DNA of 64,000 nt from positions 13,969,288 to 14,033,287 of the forward strand of contig CM022673.1 in the NCBI GenBank assembly GCA_012295275.1, given 5' to 3'. Position 1 is the first letter of the stretch. Every line of letters begins with the position of its first letter. The DNA is from Chrysomallon squamiferum. Taxonomy: Eukaryota > Mollusca > Gastropoda > Neomphalida > Peltospiridae. Below, piece by piece: positions 43,601 to 54,200 of this stretch. The notes below the pieces were generated by a model. That model had not been told where the DNA came from, did no database searches, and saw nothing but the letters and a program-made list of their open reading frames with translations. The translations under genes and the position numbers were made by a program.

Positions 43601-46523
43601 TTTTATTTTAATTCCATACCTATCGTGATGGAAAATGATTAATTTTTCTGTTAATGATGCATTGTATGTTAAATTTGTTAAATAAATCAATATTTTATAT
43701 TCATTTTATAATCATATTTGTGTGTATAAGAATAAACATACTTTAAACATGCAGTAGGAAAGTGAGTATATTGCTTGATTGAAAGAAAATACTAATTATT
43801 TATTAATTAATTTGAGAAAAATTCTGATTTATAGTTTTTATATGATAATTATTGTTATAAAAATGTTAAATAAGATTGGTGTTGTCTTCTTTGATTAATT
43901 AATTTTCTTTCTTTTTTTATTTATTTATTTATAGATGGTCTACATGTATGTGCAGATAAGTATGTGTATAATGTCTAAACTGAATGATGGTGTGTATTTG
44001 TTGTTTTATACAGATGAGATTTTTATTTTACAGAAAGCAGGGTTAGTTCAATGGGTGATATAGATTACAGAGAACCGCTGAGAAAGAATGGTAAGAAATA
44101 AATATGATACTAATTCTTCCCTAATATTTCTATTTTATTAATATCTCTGTACATTTTATCTGGTTCATCATATTTAAAATTAAAAAAAAAAAAATCCTCT
44201 CATGTTATTTGTATGTTGTGTCTGTGAGATATAGTTGATGCCTAATAATAATTAATGAAGAGTTGAGATATTAATAGGTATTCATATATTCATTTTCCTT
44301 TTAACACAACAGAATGAAAAAAAAAAGACAGTGGATTGTGATTAATTTTTGTTCAGTTAAGTTATGGTCTTACTGAATTGTAGTCAGATTGATATGCCTT
44401 CCACTTGAAAATGTATTCAAGAATCATTTAAAATGACAAGCTAAATAAATTAAAGTTTTGTAGATCTGTTGTTAATGTAATTCATGTTTTTATTAAAATA
44501 GTGGTAACATACTCTGTTATATTTGTGGTGTTTGTAGATGAGCATTTTAACAGCTCTCAGAAACTTTGTCAGATTCTGGCCAAACTGTGAGAGAGGAAGA
44601 AGATGTCCGTTCATACATCCAGACAGACAGTGTCCGTGAGTATTTACAGATATAGGTTGTTGCAACATGTTTTGAATAATAGGGTTGTTCCATGAACACT
44701 CCATTCCTTGGATTTGTTTGAAGCCTTGTAATTTGATTCATTTGGATGGATAATACAGGATTCCAGTTATTTCATGTATGTGATAAGTGATTTAAAAAGT
44801 ATGATTTCTCACATTTAATCTTTGTTTTTTGTAGCAGATTTTGCTGAGCAAGATAATAATTTATGTCAATGTTCCTGAACTGGTTATTTGTAACCATATC
44901 ACTTAGACCAATCATTTCTTTAATTTCAGAGTTTTAACAGATTAAATGACTGTAATTTATTGTCTGATGAAACCTTAATTTTCATATTGTCATTCTCACT
45001 GTACTTAAAAAAAAAAACAAATTATGTTTATAAATGTTAAACATTTTCAGAGACTGGCCAAACTGTCGTCAAGGTGCAAACTGTCCTTTCTTTCATCCAC
45101 GCCCTGGAGCAAAACGTGAGTTACAGTTTATCAGAAACAGTTCCCTTATTTATCACATTAAATGATGCCTCCACATGATTTTTGTCACAATTTACTCTAG
45201 CAATCAGACGTTTATCCTTAATAACTGTATTTTTAAGTTGGATTTCCACTTTACTGCAAGTAGCACTTATAACATTTAGAGAATTGTCATTAATCAACAT
45301 TTATTTGTATGTTTAGATTATGTTATTTCATTAATCTAAAAAATCTTTAAATAATACTAACTACTATTAAACTGTTATCATTTATTGATGATGATATATG
45401 ACTTTTTTTTTAAAACAACATTCACAACAATTAAATTGTTATTACTGATATTACATGTTTGGCAACAGGCTACCCACCAGATGCCAGTGATACTGCTCCA
45501 CCTAACAAGATGGTCAGGTCTGCTAGAGAAAGTTATAACTGGCAGTTTCAAGCAGAGGATGTTGACCAGGGTCCACGAAGGGTGATGGGTGAGGAGAGGT
45601 TTGAGCGAGGCCAGCCTGTGGGTAAATACCAGGAGGTTGTCACTGGAGGCAGGATGTATGATGAGACGTCTGGTAGAAGACTTGCAGGTGGGTATGAGAT
45701 GGGAGCAGACAGGTGGAAAAGGATGTCAGAGTTTGGAGATAAGTGGAATGAGAGAGAGGTGTTTGACTACACTTCACAGTCCTCTCAGTCAGCAAGTCGT
45801 CAAGCTGATGTAACCCAAGCATATGCTCAGTTGTCTGGTCCATGGACCCAGTCCACAGATAGAAGAATGGATTCAGGACTGAATAAAAACCAGGTGCTGC
45901 TGGGCACCTACAGAGATGAATGGCAAACATACAGCAAACCTGAACCTTTAATCAGGTCATCTGTACAGCAAGACCACTTTGGTTACAGCCAGGACACTTA
46001 CAGGCATTTAGATCCTTCAACTAACAGACAGGACAGTTCACTGAGTAGACAGAATTCAGCAGGTGGGAGACAGGATGCTGTCTTACACCGACACGACAGC
46101 TCAGTGACTCAGTACACTGATGACTATGGTTATGAGATGTCTGCGCCAGGCAGACCGGCTGACCAGCTGACCAGGTCATCTCCTGCCCATGTCGATGACT
46201 GGAGATATGGTCAACGAAGTGACCCACCAAGGACTTCTAGAAGCGAGATAGAGTCTGAACAGACTTACAGACCTTCAGCATACAAAACATCTGCTGAGCT
46301 GAGGAGACTTGAAGGTCAGTTCAACACTGAGGAGAAGAGGATGTACCAGCCGTCTGCTCAGTCTGATGTACAGAATATTGAGAGATATCACAGTGCTTAT
46401 TATCCAGACAGACAGGAGTATAAGGAGACCGTGACTAAAGAGAAAGTCTACTCTTATCCACCAGCTTACGAAACAAGTCAGAGAAAGACAGATTTGTACT
46501 CATATGAACATTACTCTTACTGA
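34572..46523 (+). CDS. Fibronectin III / CCCH zinc-finger protein, 12 exons, 857 codons
   Basis: Exons: 34572-34578, 35155-35309, 35574-35724, 36116-36550, 37229-37414, 37841-37989, 38790-38940, 39507-39594, 44041-44090, 44554-44635, 45051-45115, 45469-46523 (TGA). The total is 2,574 bases with every join in phase. The start ATG at 34572 follows an in-frame TGA about 30 bases upstream, and only seven coding bases precede the first intron (MPD...). Order: FN3-1, Ser/Glu/Thr-rich linker, Ser/Thr-rich linker, FN3-2, short linker, CCCH zinc-finger pair, disordered tail. No signal peptide or membrane helix is visible, so it is intracellular, with a possible RNA-binding role from the fingers. I know no named animal protein with this order. 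The join across the 4.4-kb intron (39595-44040) is the weakest point; two genes, FN3 and CCCH, remain possible. Confidence 0.68.
35155..35724 (+). CDS. FN3 domain 1 (exons 2-3)
   Basis: About 100 residues with the fibronectin III core: PLGPIVLSCVSQDSYTVCW at strands A-B, GFVVESSSDNIAWTK at C-C', and FIRVLCQYEAGRSSPL at F-G, ending LKNVIAAK. A phase-0 intron follows WTK. The domain ends at a phase-1 intron, the same plan as in domain 2. The VESSSDxxxWTK pattern resembles titin- or twitchin-type FN3 domains, but this is only a family-level likeness. Confidence 0.8.
36116..37414 (+). CDS. Disordered Ser/Thr/Glu-rich linkers (exons 4-5)
   Basis: Exon 4 (36116-36550, 145 residues) is rich in Ser, Glu, Asn and Lys and holds a repeated short motif: CLLPTPVTAAKVKGG is followed by GLLPTPAQR. 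Exon 5 (37229-37414) is dominated by serine runs (SSSTSSSQSSSQTSS) and Thr (EETTTTDSE). Neither has a globular fold signature. Both are bounded by phase-1 introns, so either could be skipped without changing frame. Many SP/TP and acidic-flanked serines suggest phosphorylation. Confidence 0.72.
37841..38940 (+). CDS. FN3 domain 2 (exons 6-7)
   Basis: Exon 6 reads LTKPCGPLMVVSASPQRFSVKW, then KNFLVEKSTDSSTWTK; exon 7 reads VAETHRSTCVC to FVRVFAVYDTGSSDPLVSC and LKHVIAAK. It aligns end to end with domain 1, with the same phase-0 intron after WTK, the same exon 3' length (151 bp) and the same terminal IAAK. This indicates duplication of a two-exon cassette. The intron between exons 6 and 7 (800 bp) holds a roughly 110-bp tandem duplication at 38130-38350 and a segment shared with the next large intron. 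Confidence 0.8.
38524..38776. repeat. Dispersed intronic repeat, copy A
   Basis: About 253 bp closely similar to 40249-40516: shared blocks include TTTTCTAGAGTTAA, GTGAAATATTTTACAATTTT and TTAATTTAATGTTCAGTGCA. It ends 13 bases before the FN3 exon 7 acceptor. Confidence 0.8.
39507..39594 (+). CDS. Linker exon 8 (alternative acceptor at 39433)
   Basis: With the acceptor TTGCAG at 39501-39506 it reads VKEKMMKQSSVKAGG, then TPQSPVSHSR, and exits in phase 2. The first residues parallel the start of exon 4 (VKMLEKK), which follows FN3-1, and the frame continues into exon 9. A second acceptor (AAATTCAG, 39426-39433) would give a cysteine-rich reading (DPCISESDLCC...) that cannot join exon 9 and stops at 39675. 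That form could be an alternative 3' end. Confidence 0.5.
40249..40516. repeat. Dispersed intronic repeat, copy B
   Basis: Same orientation as 38524-38776 and colinear with it, in the next large intron, with a roughly 30-bp insertion in its second half. No FN3 exon copy follows; an (AAT)n array does. Confidence 0.8.
40543..40612. repeat. (AAT)n microsatellite
   Basis: About 23 AAT units directly after dispersed repeat copy B. Confidence 0.95.
41415..43234 (-). CDS. Possible small antisense gene inside the large intron (tentative exons)
   Basis: Three minus-strand pieces have both reading frame and splice signals. 43234-43190: ATG then MKALTDIDNLFCHQQ, donor CAG|GTAATT. 41784 downward: acceptor TTTCATAACAG, reading either FISKCSGGQYEIINSAFDES to a GTATGT donor near 41680, or, in the next frame, LNVLEVNMKLLIQHLMNLDL to a donor AAAG|GTAGGA at 41639. 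About 41560-41415: ...KYNKIPLAGDEGC, LLLRDPTWRDVFCWKLQ, to TAA. The first route (phase 0, then phase 2) stays open to the stop if an acceptor TATATAG near 41564 is used. The second also stays open into GDEGC through the acceptor TTGGCAG. I recognise no family. Exon boundaries and the true start are uncertain. Confidence 0.3.
44041..45115 (+). CDS. Tandem CCCH zinc-finger exons 9-11 (Nab2/ZC3H14-like)
   Basis: Exon 9 (44041-44090) gives VSSMGDIDYREPLRKN. Exon 10 (44554-44635, acceptor TTTTAACAG) gives LRNFVRFWPNCERGRRCPF, then IHPDRQC. Exon 11 (45051-45115) gives DWPNCRQGANCPFFHPRPG. Finger 2 is C-x5-C-x5-C-x3-H with the WPNC...CPFxHP pattern of polyadenosine-binding Nab2/ZC3H14 fingers. Finger 1 matches except that Val stands at the first Cys position, so it may not bind zinc. 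Exon 10 has other AG sites (44537, 44560, 44572), but only 44553 joins exon 9 in frame. Confidence 0.72.
45469..46523 (+). CDS. Disordered C-terminal exon of the CCCH protein
   Basis: A 351-residue open frame entered in phase 1 (RYPPDASDTAPP) and ended by TGA at 46521. It is rich in Tyr, Gln, Ser, Arg and Asp, with repeated short words such as RQDSSLSRQNS, RQDAVLHRHDSS, YRPSAYKTSAEL and MYQPSAQSD, and ends YSYEHYSY. Such Y/Q/S/R composition is typical of low-complexity tails of RNA-binding proteins. No folded domain is recognisable. The poly(A) signal AATAAA is at 46946. Confidence 0.8.
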
Positions 46524-46945
46524 TCAGCAGAAACTTATTTGTTCATTTTAGATTTGTTTATTTTAACAAACATATACTGACCTGCAAGTGTTTACATACA
46601 AGTCAGTGTACACTAACTTACAACACACATAGTAAAATAGAGTCAGCAGTTATGTACATTTATATATATTTATATATATATATGATGGTGATTATAATCA
46701 TACTACCAATTTTTACTACAATTAAATTTTATCACTTAATAATATTTTATTCAAAATGTAATTGTATTTAACCCTTCTGACAGTAACAGTTTTAACAGAC
46801 ACTTCAGATAAGATTTTTTAATTCTACTTTTATTTTTGTACAAAGTGATGATACATTTATACATTTACAGATTTTTGTATGATTCATATACACATTTGTA
46901 GTTTATACATATCTATCTTAAAAATTTTGAACATAATTTTGTTTT

Positions 46946-46951
46946 AATAAA
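46946..46951 (+). terminator. Poly(A) signal of the FN3-CCCH gene
   Basis: AATAAA about 425 bases after the stop codon, in AT-rich DNA. It is the clearest hexamer on this strand before the converging minus-strand gene. Confidence 0.5.
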
Positions 46952-48643
46952 ATACAAGACAATAATTTTTATACAGTTTTTGGTATGTTTTAATCTGCAC
47001 TGGTTTAATCACCTATCACTTAGAAGGAAAGATCATTTTAAAATAAGAACAAAATATTTGCAGTTTAATGATTCTGTGATATATCAAAAGTTGCAATTTT
47101 CTTTGATGTTTTCTATATAGGGTGTAGCAAGATTTTCAGTTCTGGTTTTTTAATTTACAAAAATTTATCATAACAGAAGAGCCAACGTTAAATGAAATGT
47201 TTTACCGTCATGTACAGAAAAGATAAAATGATGTGGCTTCTTTTACAGTAATTAAACAAACAGTTAAATAAAACTTTGTGTACTGAGAGTATTCCACTTT
47301 TTAACAATGATTAGATGCTCGATATTTCATCATAAAACTTTCCTTCCTTTTTTTTTTTTTTTTATTATTTTTATTTTTTTTAAATTTAAAAATAATAAAA
47401 ATTAATGTGCAGAAAAAAAGAGAAAAGAATAGGTCTGATTCGTAAAACGAAAACCTATGACAAACAACGAAAGTCATTTATCAAGTTCTGGAATATTGCA
47501 CATGAAAAGGATAACAATTTCTACCCAATAAGAAATGACAGCGGAGAAGTTAAACCGGAGATAGGCCTACTCGCTGATAGGAGAGAGTAGCTGGAATGTG
47601 GAAACGAAGAAATCGGGAAGGGTAACTGATCAGCTGAGTTATCTGTTTCGGACTCGCCATATCAATCACAATGGGACCCACGACAACAAGCGTGCTAACT
47701 TACACACTAATCGTCTTCACTGTGTGTGTGTGTGTGCATACAAACATGGCTGTGTATGCATGTATGTACACATCGATAATAGACACATACAAACATATAT
47801 AAAACAATTATACAAAACCACAGACGTACACAAAGAAAAATAATGAACACACGTACCTAAAAACAATACAGACACAAGCACCTGCACACAAGAATGAACA
47901 CAGACGCAAATGAATGCACATGTACATGCTTACACACATGTAAATAAACATGAAATAGCACGTACAAACACACATACTGAGAAAATCAAACGAACATGCG
48001 TGCACACAAAACATAAATGTAAGAATCAGTCGTCCCCAAAATTTAGTTTTTTACACTTGGTTGATAACTGAAGCTCATTTCTTCTGCTTAGATAGATGTG
48101 TTTGTGTTTTTGCGTATATACGCGCCACTGTTACGCCCAAAATGTTTTTACAAAGAATATCTCTAAAAACCTGTCATATTTATACATTTGGGCTGATAGG
48201 AGTGATATTAATGCTTATTGTTACTTACGTTACCTATTCCCTTCAACTCTACGGCAGAATTATCAAAAGTTTGTTCTCATTTCCAGGTTATTTTTATTCC
48301 ATTTCGTAAGGAGTGAAGAAGAAACAAAAAGTAGATTTACCGGAGTGTCGTTTAATATTTGTTCCTTTGCTAAATTAAGTAATAATAACGATTTCTCTGT
48401 AACGATTACATGCATTTTACAATAACAAAAAAAAAAAAAAAAAAAAAAATAATAATAAATAAATAAATAAATAAATAAATAACACAGCTGTTTGGTTATA
48501 ATACTTTATATAGAAAATTGTTCAATGGCATACACCACAAGTTCCAACACCTAGACGACAGGGGTACGTTATTTGAACTGTGTAAACATCTCGGGTCGAC
48601 AAAGTTGGTGTCTGATGACGAATATATTGGCTAAAACAGTTAT
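46952..48643. other. Convergent intergenic region, no supported gene
   Basis: About 1.7 kb between the plus-strand CCCH gene and the minus-strand Met-rich exon. It has a T tract at 47347-47400, CA/TG-rich DNA at 47715-48010, poly-A at 48428-48450 and (AATA)n at 48450-48480. Open frames of 60-110 codons at 47405-47590 and 48061-48425 lack homology, splice context and codon structure, so I do not call them. Confidence 0.55.
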
Positions 48644-48674
48644 TTTATTTTTATTACTTTTAATGTTCAGCAGA

Positions 48675-49427
48675 TTACATGTTATTCTGGAGTAGAGCAA
48701 ACATCAATGGATTCATTCCTCCCATAGCACCACCACCACCACCACCACCACCACCACCGCCGCCGCCTGATCTCTGACCTCCACCGCCTGCGTTCATCAT
48801 CATCATCATCGGCAGCATCTTCGACATTTCTCCACCTCCCATCGACGACATCATCATCATACGCGCCATCGGGTTCATGTTCTTCTGTCCCATCATTGAG
48901 AACATTAGCATCCTCATAAGGTTGTCGCCTCCTCCACGCATCATCATCAGCGGCAGCATCTTTCCCATCATTCCCATCTTGGAAAATGATCCACTTCTCA
49001 TCATCTGGAACATCATCAGCCTCCTCATCCTGTCTCCACCGCCACCCATCATCATCATAGGCCACATGCTCATCATGGGATTCTGTTGACGTGTGGGCTG
49101 TGGAAATGATCCAAATCCTCCAGATCGGCCCCCACCAAACCCACCGGCTCTCGTTTGACCAAAGCCTCCGCCTCCACCCAAGGCATCAAGTGGGCCTCCT
49201 GTCTGCTGACCGAATGATCCCATGCCAGCGCCTCCCATATCTCCTGGCTGCATACCAGTGCCTCCCATCCCACCGGCTCCCATACCACCACCGGCTCCCA
49301 TCCCCCATTGCACCAGCTCCCATGCCTCCTTGTTGTGAGAGAGCGTTGGCCATCATTGCCAGGTCTTGCATGCTTGTCTGAGTTCCCATTCCTCCTGCGC
49401 CAGTTCCTCCGCCTGTCCCTCCTTGTC
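48675..49427 (-). CDS. Met/Gly-rich secreted-protein exon, copy 2, with apparent frameshift
   Basis: The acceptor ATGATTGCAG (minus strand, intron ending at 49428) opens an exon in phase 1 beginning GQGGTGGGTGAGGMGTQTS, then MQDLAMMANALSQQGG. Near 49302-49306 a run of five G shifts the frame. The next frame carries a Gly-rich part and a Met-rich domain: GGGGDRMRRLMMFQMM, LPLMMMRGGGDNLMRM, NPMARMMMMSSMGGGEM, MLPMMMMMN, a run of 13 Gly, and a stop at 48675. Removing one G joins both parts. The Met-rich half is a clear paralogue of 51206-51849. Hydrophobic Met/Gly-rich secreted proteins of this style include the bivalve nacre protein MRNP34; the likeness is compositional only. No own signal-peptide exon is visible. 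AATAAA (minus) lies at about 48644-48655, just after the stop. Confidence 0.7.
48727..48769 (-). repeat. Poly-glycine codon repeat inside the Met/Gly-rich copy 2
   Basis: An uninterrupted run of GGN triplets, mostly GGT then GGC, encodes about 13 glycines. As a trinucleotide microsatellite within coding DNA it is expected to vary in length between individuals without breaking frame. Confidence 0.75.
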
Positions 49428-50074
49428 CTGCAATCATATATCATAGTATATTAATTATACATCATTTTAATTAAACATCTTTTTAATTATTATATCATTT
49501 TAGTTATATATCACTGTACATTTAATTATGTATCTACTACATTTACTTTTATATCAGTACATTTAATTATATAATCATAATACTTCTAATCATATATTAC
49601 ATTTAATTACATATATCACGCGTCAACTAGTAATGTGACAATAAAAAGGTGAATACCACATACAAACCACTGCATGACCAATAGGTGCACGTCACATTTG
49701 AACTGTTATATGACAAATAGGTGCACGTCACATTTGAACTGTTATATGACAAATAGGTGATGTCACATTTGAACTGTTATAATACTGTCATATATATTAT
49801 TTAATATTAGAAATTTAATTCACATTTTTCACACTTATTTTCTTTTATAAGTCATAGAACAAACAATATTGTTAGTCTGAATGACCGGGGAGCGTAAATA
49901 TCTGACATGACTGACTACATGTATATTGTTTTAATGATTATAAGATTCAAAAAATAAATAAATGAAAACATTGTTAATACAAGTAAAAACATTCAAATCT
50001 GGTGATATGAAATAATAATCATGATTCTCAACTGAAAATCATCTTTCGATTTTATCACAAAATCTTCTTACGAT

Positions 50075-50140
<66 letters not shown>

Positions 50141-51001
50141 AAAAAAAAATTTAATTTGTTGTTTTGCGCTTACGAATAATTCTCTAATGATATTAATTTA
50201 AAATTTAAAAGCAGATTGTGTAAATATCAGAATCACTTAGCTAAAGCGACAATTCCATCATCATTATCATCATTTTTATAATTCGTTTTTCTTTCTTTCT
50301 TTTTTAATGTTATATTCTCTGTTTTAGGAACAATTCTGTAAATCAAAAATAGTTTTAATATGAAAATAGATATAGCGCTCAAATTAGTGTTAAATATGTA
50401 ACATAAAACAACAAAATTCAATAAGTTTTCCTATCGAATTCAAAAACGATTATATTTCATATATAGTAATGAAAAGTTCCATGTTAAATACAAATACAAA
50501 TTCAACTTCTTGAATACAGTCAAGATTTATTTATCACACACAGCTATTAAATATTTAGTTCTTAATAGTCTGTGTACATAAATAAATGATTAAATGTTGA
50601 TAGTCTGTTTACATAAATTTTTATCTTTTGATTGTTTACATAAATCATTCAGTAGTGATAATTTGTGTACATAAATTAACCAAAGTACACATAACTAATA
50701 TAGTGTTAATAAACAAATTGGTCAGTTTGAAGGTCTGTGTACAAAAATTATTCAAAGTGAATAGTTTGTGCTGATAAATTATTCAAAATTAATAGTCTCA
50801 GTACACAATTAAACCACTCAATGTTGACTGTCAGTGTACACAAACTATTGAGTGTTAGTAGTTTGCTGGCATACATTATGCGGTGTTAACAATCTGTGTA
50901 CATAAACAAAATATTACACTGTTTACATAAAAAACTAGTTTATTTCAGTGATATTTGATTTTTACAAAGTGGCGTTTAAAAAGTCACCCGATATCACATT
51001 T
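49428..51001. other. DNA between the two Met/Gly-rich exons
   Basis: No signal-peptide exon or convincing promoter on the minus strand. A roughly 36-bp tandem repeat (AAATAGGTGCACGTCACAT core) lies at about 49667-49790 in three to four copies, a (CT)n tract at 50076-50134, and about ten loose copies of a TCTGTGTACATAAAT-containing unit at about 50565-50920. It may be an intron of copy 2 or true intergenic DNA. Confidence 0.5.
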
Positions 51002-51007
51002 TATTTG
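51002..51007 (-). terminator. Poly(A) signal of Met/Gly-rich copy 1
   Basis: TTTATT on the plus strand reads AATAAA on the minus strand, about 200 bases after the stop codon at 51206. Confidence 0.5.
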
Positions 51008-51019
51008 TAATAATCCCAG

Positions 51020-51200
51020 TGTCACTTTTAACTGTCACAGTCCAAAAACGAGTCACATTTATCTGTGACAATCAAAAAATGTCATTTTAACTGTCCCAGA
51101 AAAAAATGTCACTTTTAACTGTCACAGAAAAAGTGTCACTTTTAACTGCCACAGTCAAACCAGTGTCACTTTTAACTGTCACGGTAAACCAATGTCACCT
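51020..51200. repeat. About 29-bp tandem repeat in the 3' UTR of Met/Gly-rich copy 1
   Basis: Six to seven imperfect copies of a unit with the core GTCACTTTTAACTGTCACAG. They lie between the stop codon and the AATAAA signal, so they should be transcribed as 3' UTR. Confidence 0.75.
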
Positions 51201-51205
51201 TTACT

Positions 51206-54200
51206 TCACGCGTTACCGTTCATCAACATTGCTAAGGCGGGCAAAGGAAGCTGTCCCGACCCTCCTCCCTGACGATTCATCATCATCAACATCGGCAACA
51301 TCGAGTTCATCTCCCCGCCGCCGTTCATGGCACTGATCAACAACATCCGGGTCATCGGATTCACAGATTTGCTCCCCAACATGGAGAACATAAACATTTT
51401 TCTCATTGCGTCATTTCCGCTGCGCATCATTAACAGAGGCAGTAATCCCCCCATCGCCCCTGACTTGCCCATGGCTCCTCCGCCACCTCGCAGCATCTGG
51501 AAAAGCATAAAACGTCGCATCTGATCTCCAGCGCCACCCATCAGCGCGAGGGGCATCATCATGTCCTGCAGGGACGATGTTCGACGTCGTGGCTGCATCC
51601 GGCCCATGCCACCGAACGCTGATGACGGATTTGTGAACTGTCCAAACTGACCAGGGGTTTGTCCTGCGCCGAAGGCTGACGGCTGACCAAGAGTTGATGC
51701 CAGCAGACTTCCTGCCTGGCCTGTCATTGCCGCACTCGGGAAACTCGACTGCTGAGGCTGAGAGGCTGCTGCGAACATATCCAGTCCTGCCCCACCCTGC
51801 CCTGCCAGCAGTCCTCCCTGAGTAGCCGGCAGTCCGCCTGTCTGTTGTCCTGCAGGTAAAACAAAACACCAGTCAGTAACATCAGTAACATAGTAACATC
51901 ACGTTGTAACAATACTTAGTAACACAGTAACATCACTTAGTAGTTAGTAACTCAGTAACATCACGTTGTAACAGTAGTTAGTAACTCAGTAACAGTAGTT
52001 AGCAACACACGTCATTTTAATAACTGTAATAACAGTAGTTAGCAACATCACTTAGTAACAGTACTTAGTAACACACGTCACTTTAATAACAGTATTGAAT
52101 TAACGTGACGTTAGTTTAAATACTCTTGAAAACAATTATTTTTAGACTCAGTCTTTTATAATTATGCTACTTTGATAAATTATTTTTCTACGTCTTTGTT
52201 TTATTATTATTAATATTATTAATATTATTATTATTATTATTATTATTATATGTTTATTTTCTTTGTTGTTGTTCGTGTTTCAATTTTTTTTTACTAATTA
52301 TTATTTTTAATTATATGGTTAAAAAAACTACAAAAGTAATGAAAAGAAAAAAAAAGAAAAAAAAAAACAACAACAAAGAAACGGATATTCCATTTTAAGA
52401 ACATTAGATGCCAATCTTCATTTGAAAACACTTTTACAATTTCTATTAATAAAAAAAAAAACATGTCTGTATGACGTCATATTACTAAGGTGACCTTTAT
52501 ATAGCTCTGTCTGACATGAAAGAAAGATAAATCAGTTTCAACTGTCAGGCGTTGACAAACACGTGTGACAGTTGATGGACCTTTGTTTTAAGTCGACACA
52601 TCGTGACAGTAACAGAACCAAAATACCTTACGTAAATCCTCATCTTTACTACTTTGCTATTTTTATATTATTATTATTATTTATTTATTTATTTATTTTT
52701 TTTTTTTATTTATTTTTTTCTAAATATTATTTCTTGTATTTATTTATTTGTTACAGAAATTTGAAAACACTAGTACCTATTTCGGTCTGACGCATTAGTA
52801 TGAATTTAATAATTGTTTTCAAAGAAAAATTTACAAACCACAAATATGAACGAGATACAAATTACAAACAATAGATTTACTGCCATTTCACATTTATTTA
52901 TTTTATTTTGAATATATAATTTAAAAAAAAAAAAACAATTCTGATTAAACAAATGAATGTTTAGACAAAATTTGATATTCATTTATCTCCCGATTTTTAA
53001 AAAAAAAAATTTCTTTCTTTTTCGTATCTTTTTTGCATTCTTTTAAAAATAATTTTTGGATTTGAACCCAAAGCACATTTTGTGATTTATGTTAATGAAA
53101 CGGCAGTAACAGTGACAACAGCATCAACATGATAAATGAAGAAATAAACACACACATACTACCTGCGAGACCTAGACTGGAATCATCACAAACTCGGACA
53201 CCAAACAAAAACAAACATCGTCAAATCTCGTTCTTCAACACACAGACTGGCAAAAGCTACTATCATGGCAAACAGCGGTGTTTTGACAGATTCGCGGGAA
53301 AGGCGGAAAGCAGATAAAGCTTTAAATGAGGCAAACAGCAAATTGTTTTCATAAAATGGGAAAATTTGGCCAAAGCTTTGATTATGGTAAATTGCGGTTT
53401 GATATCGTCATGAACAGGTAAGAGGTGAATAAAGCTTTGATTTGGTTAATGGATGGAGGTTTGTTTTGATATAGCGGTGAAAGAGCAAAAAAAAAAAAAA
53501 AAAACTAAATAAAAAAATAACAAAAGTAATAGTATAAAAAAAAAAGTACAAAAAATAAAAATAAATAAAAATTAAGGAAAAAAATGAACATAAATAAATA
53601 AAAATAAAGCATAATAAAAAAAAAAAAATTAAAAAATAAATATATAATTAAAAAAATAAAAATAAAATAAATATATAATTAATAAAAAATATAATTAATA
53701 GACTAGACTAGAATAGAACAGAATAGAATAAAATAAAATAGAATTGTGTAAAATAAAAAGAACACTAGCTATAGATAAGGTAAACAGCGGTTATTACAGG
53801 TTAAAACCATTGTGTGGAAAGAGAAAAAAGGAGTTTGTTTTGATATACAGAAAGCATCAGATGAGCAAATAACAGAACAGTTTTTAACAGAACTGAACTG
53901 AAAAGTGACACATAATAATACACAGCAGTATTTTCACATTATATATGTTGTTAGAAACAGAAAGTTTCTTATGATCAGAGGGATATTAGTAGTGGAAATG
54001 AAAACAGTATTGTAAAGCTTTGATATATATTGTCATTTCGTTTGAATCCAGTAGCAGAATGCAGATATATTAAGAAAAGTATAATAAATATAAATAAATA
54101 AATGAATAAATAAATAAATAAATACATAACTTTGTTATCTATTTATCTTTCTATTTAAAAATCTATCTATCTACCTATATGTCTGTCTGTCTGTCTAACT

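Larger units (their letters stand above)
39595..44040. other. 4.4-kb intron of the FN3-CCCH gene
   Basis: AT-rich intron with an (AAT)n array at 40543-40612 and a segment at 40249-40516 that repeats 38524-38776. Candidate antisense exons lie between 41415 and 43234. The rest shows no coding signal on either strand. Confidence 0.5.

Noticed and set aside
47405-47590. A 61-codon Lys-rich open frame.
   Set aside because: No recognisable domain or splice context; it lies in the convergent intergenic gap.
48682-49065. An Asp-rich minus-strand frame (DDDDDE, DDDA words) that would resemble acidic shell proteins.
   Set aside because: It is the Met-rich frame read one base off (ATG repeats as GAT). 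The paralogue at 51206-51849 conserves the Met frame, and the Asp frame is cut off by a stop at 49186.
51411-51869. A 152-codon minus-strand frame overlapping Met/Gly-rich copy 1.
   Set aside because: Shadow frame of the real exon; no conservation with copy 2 in that frame.
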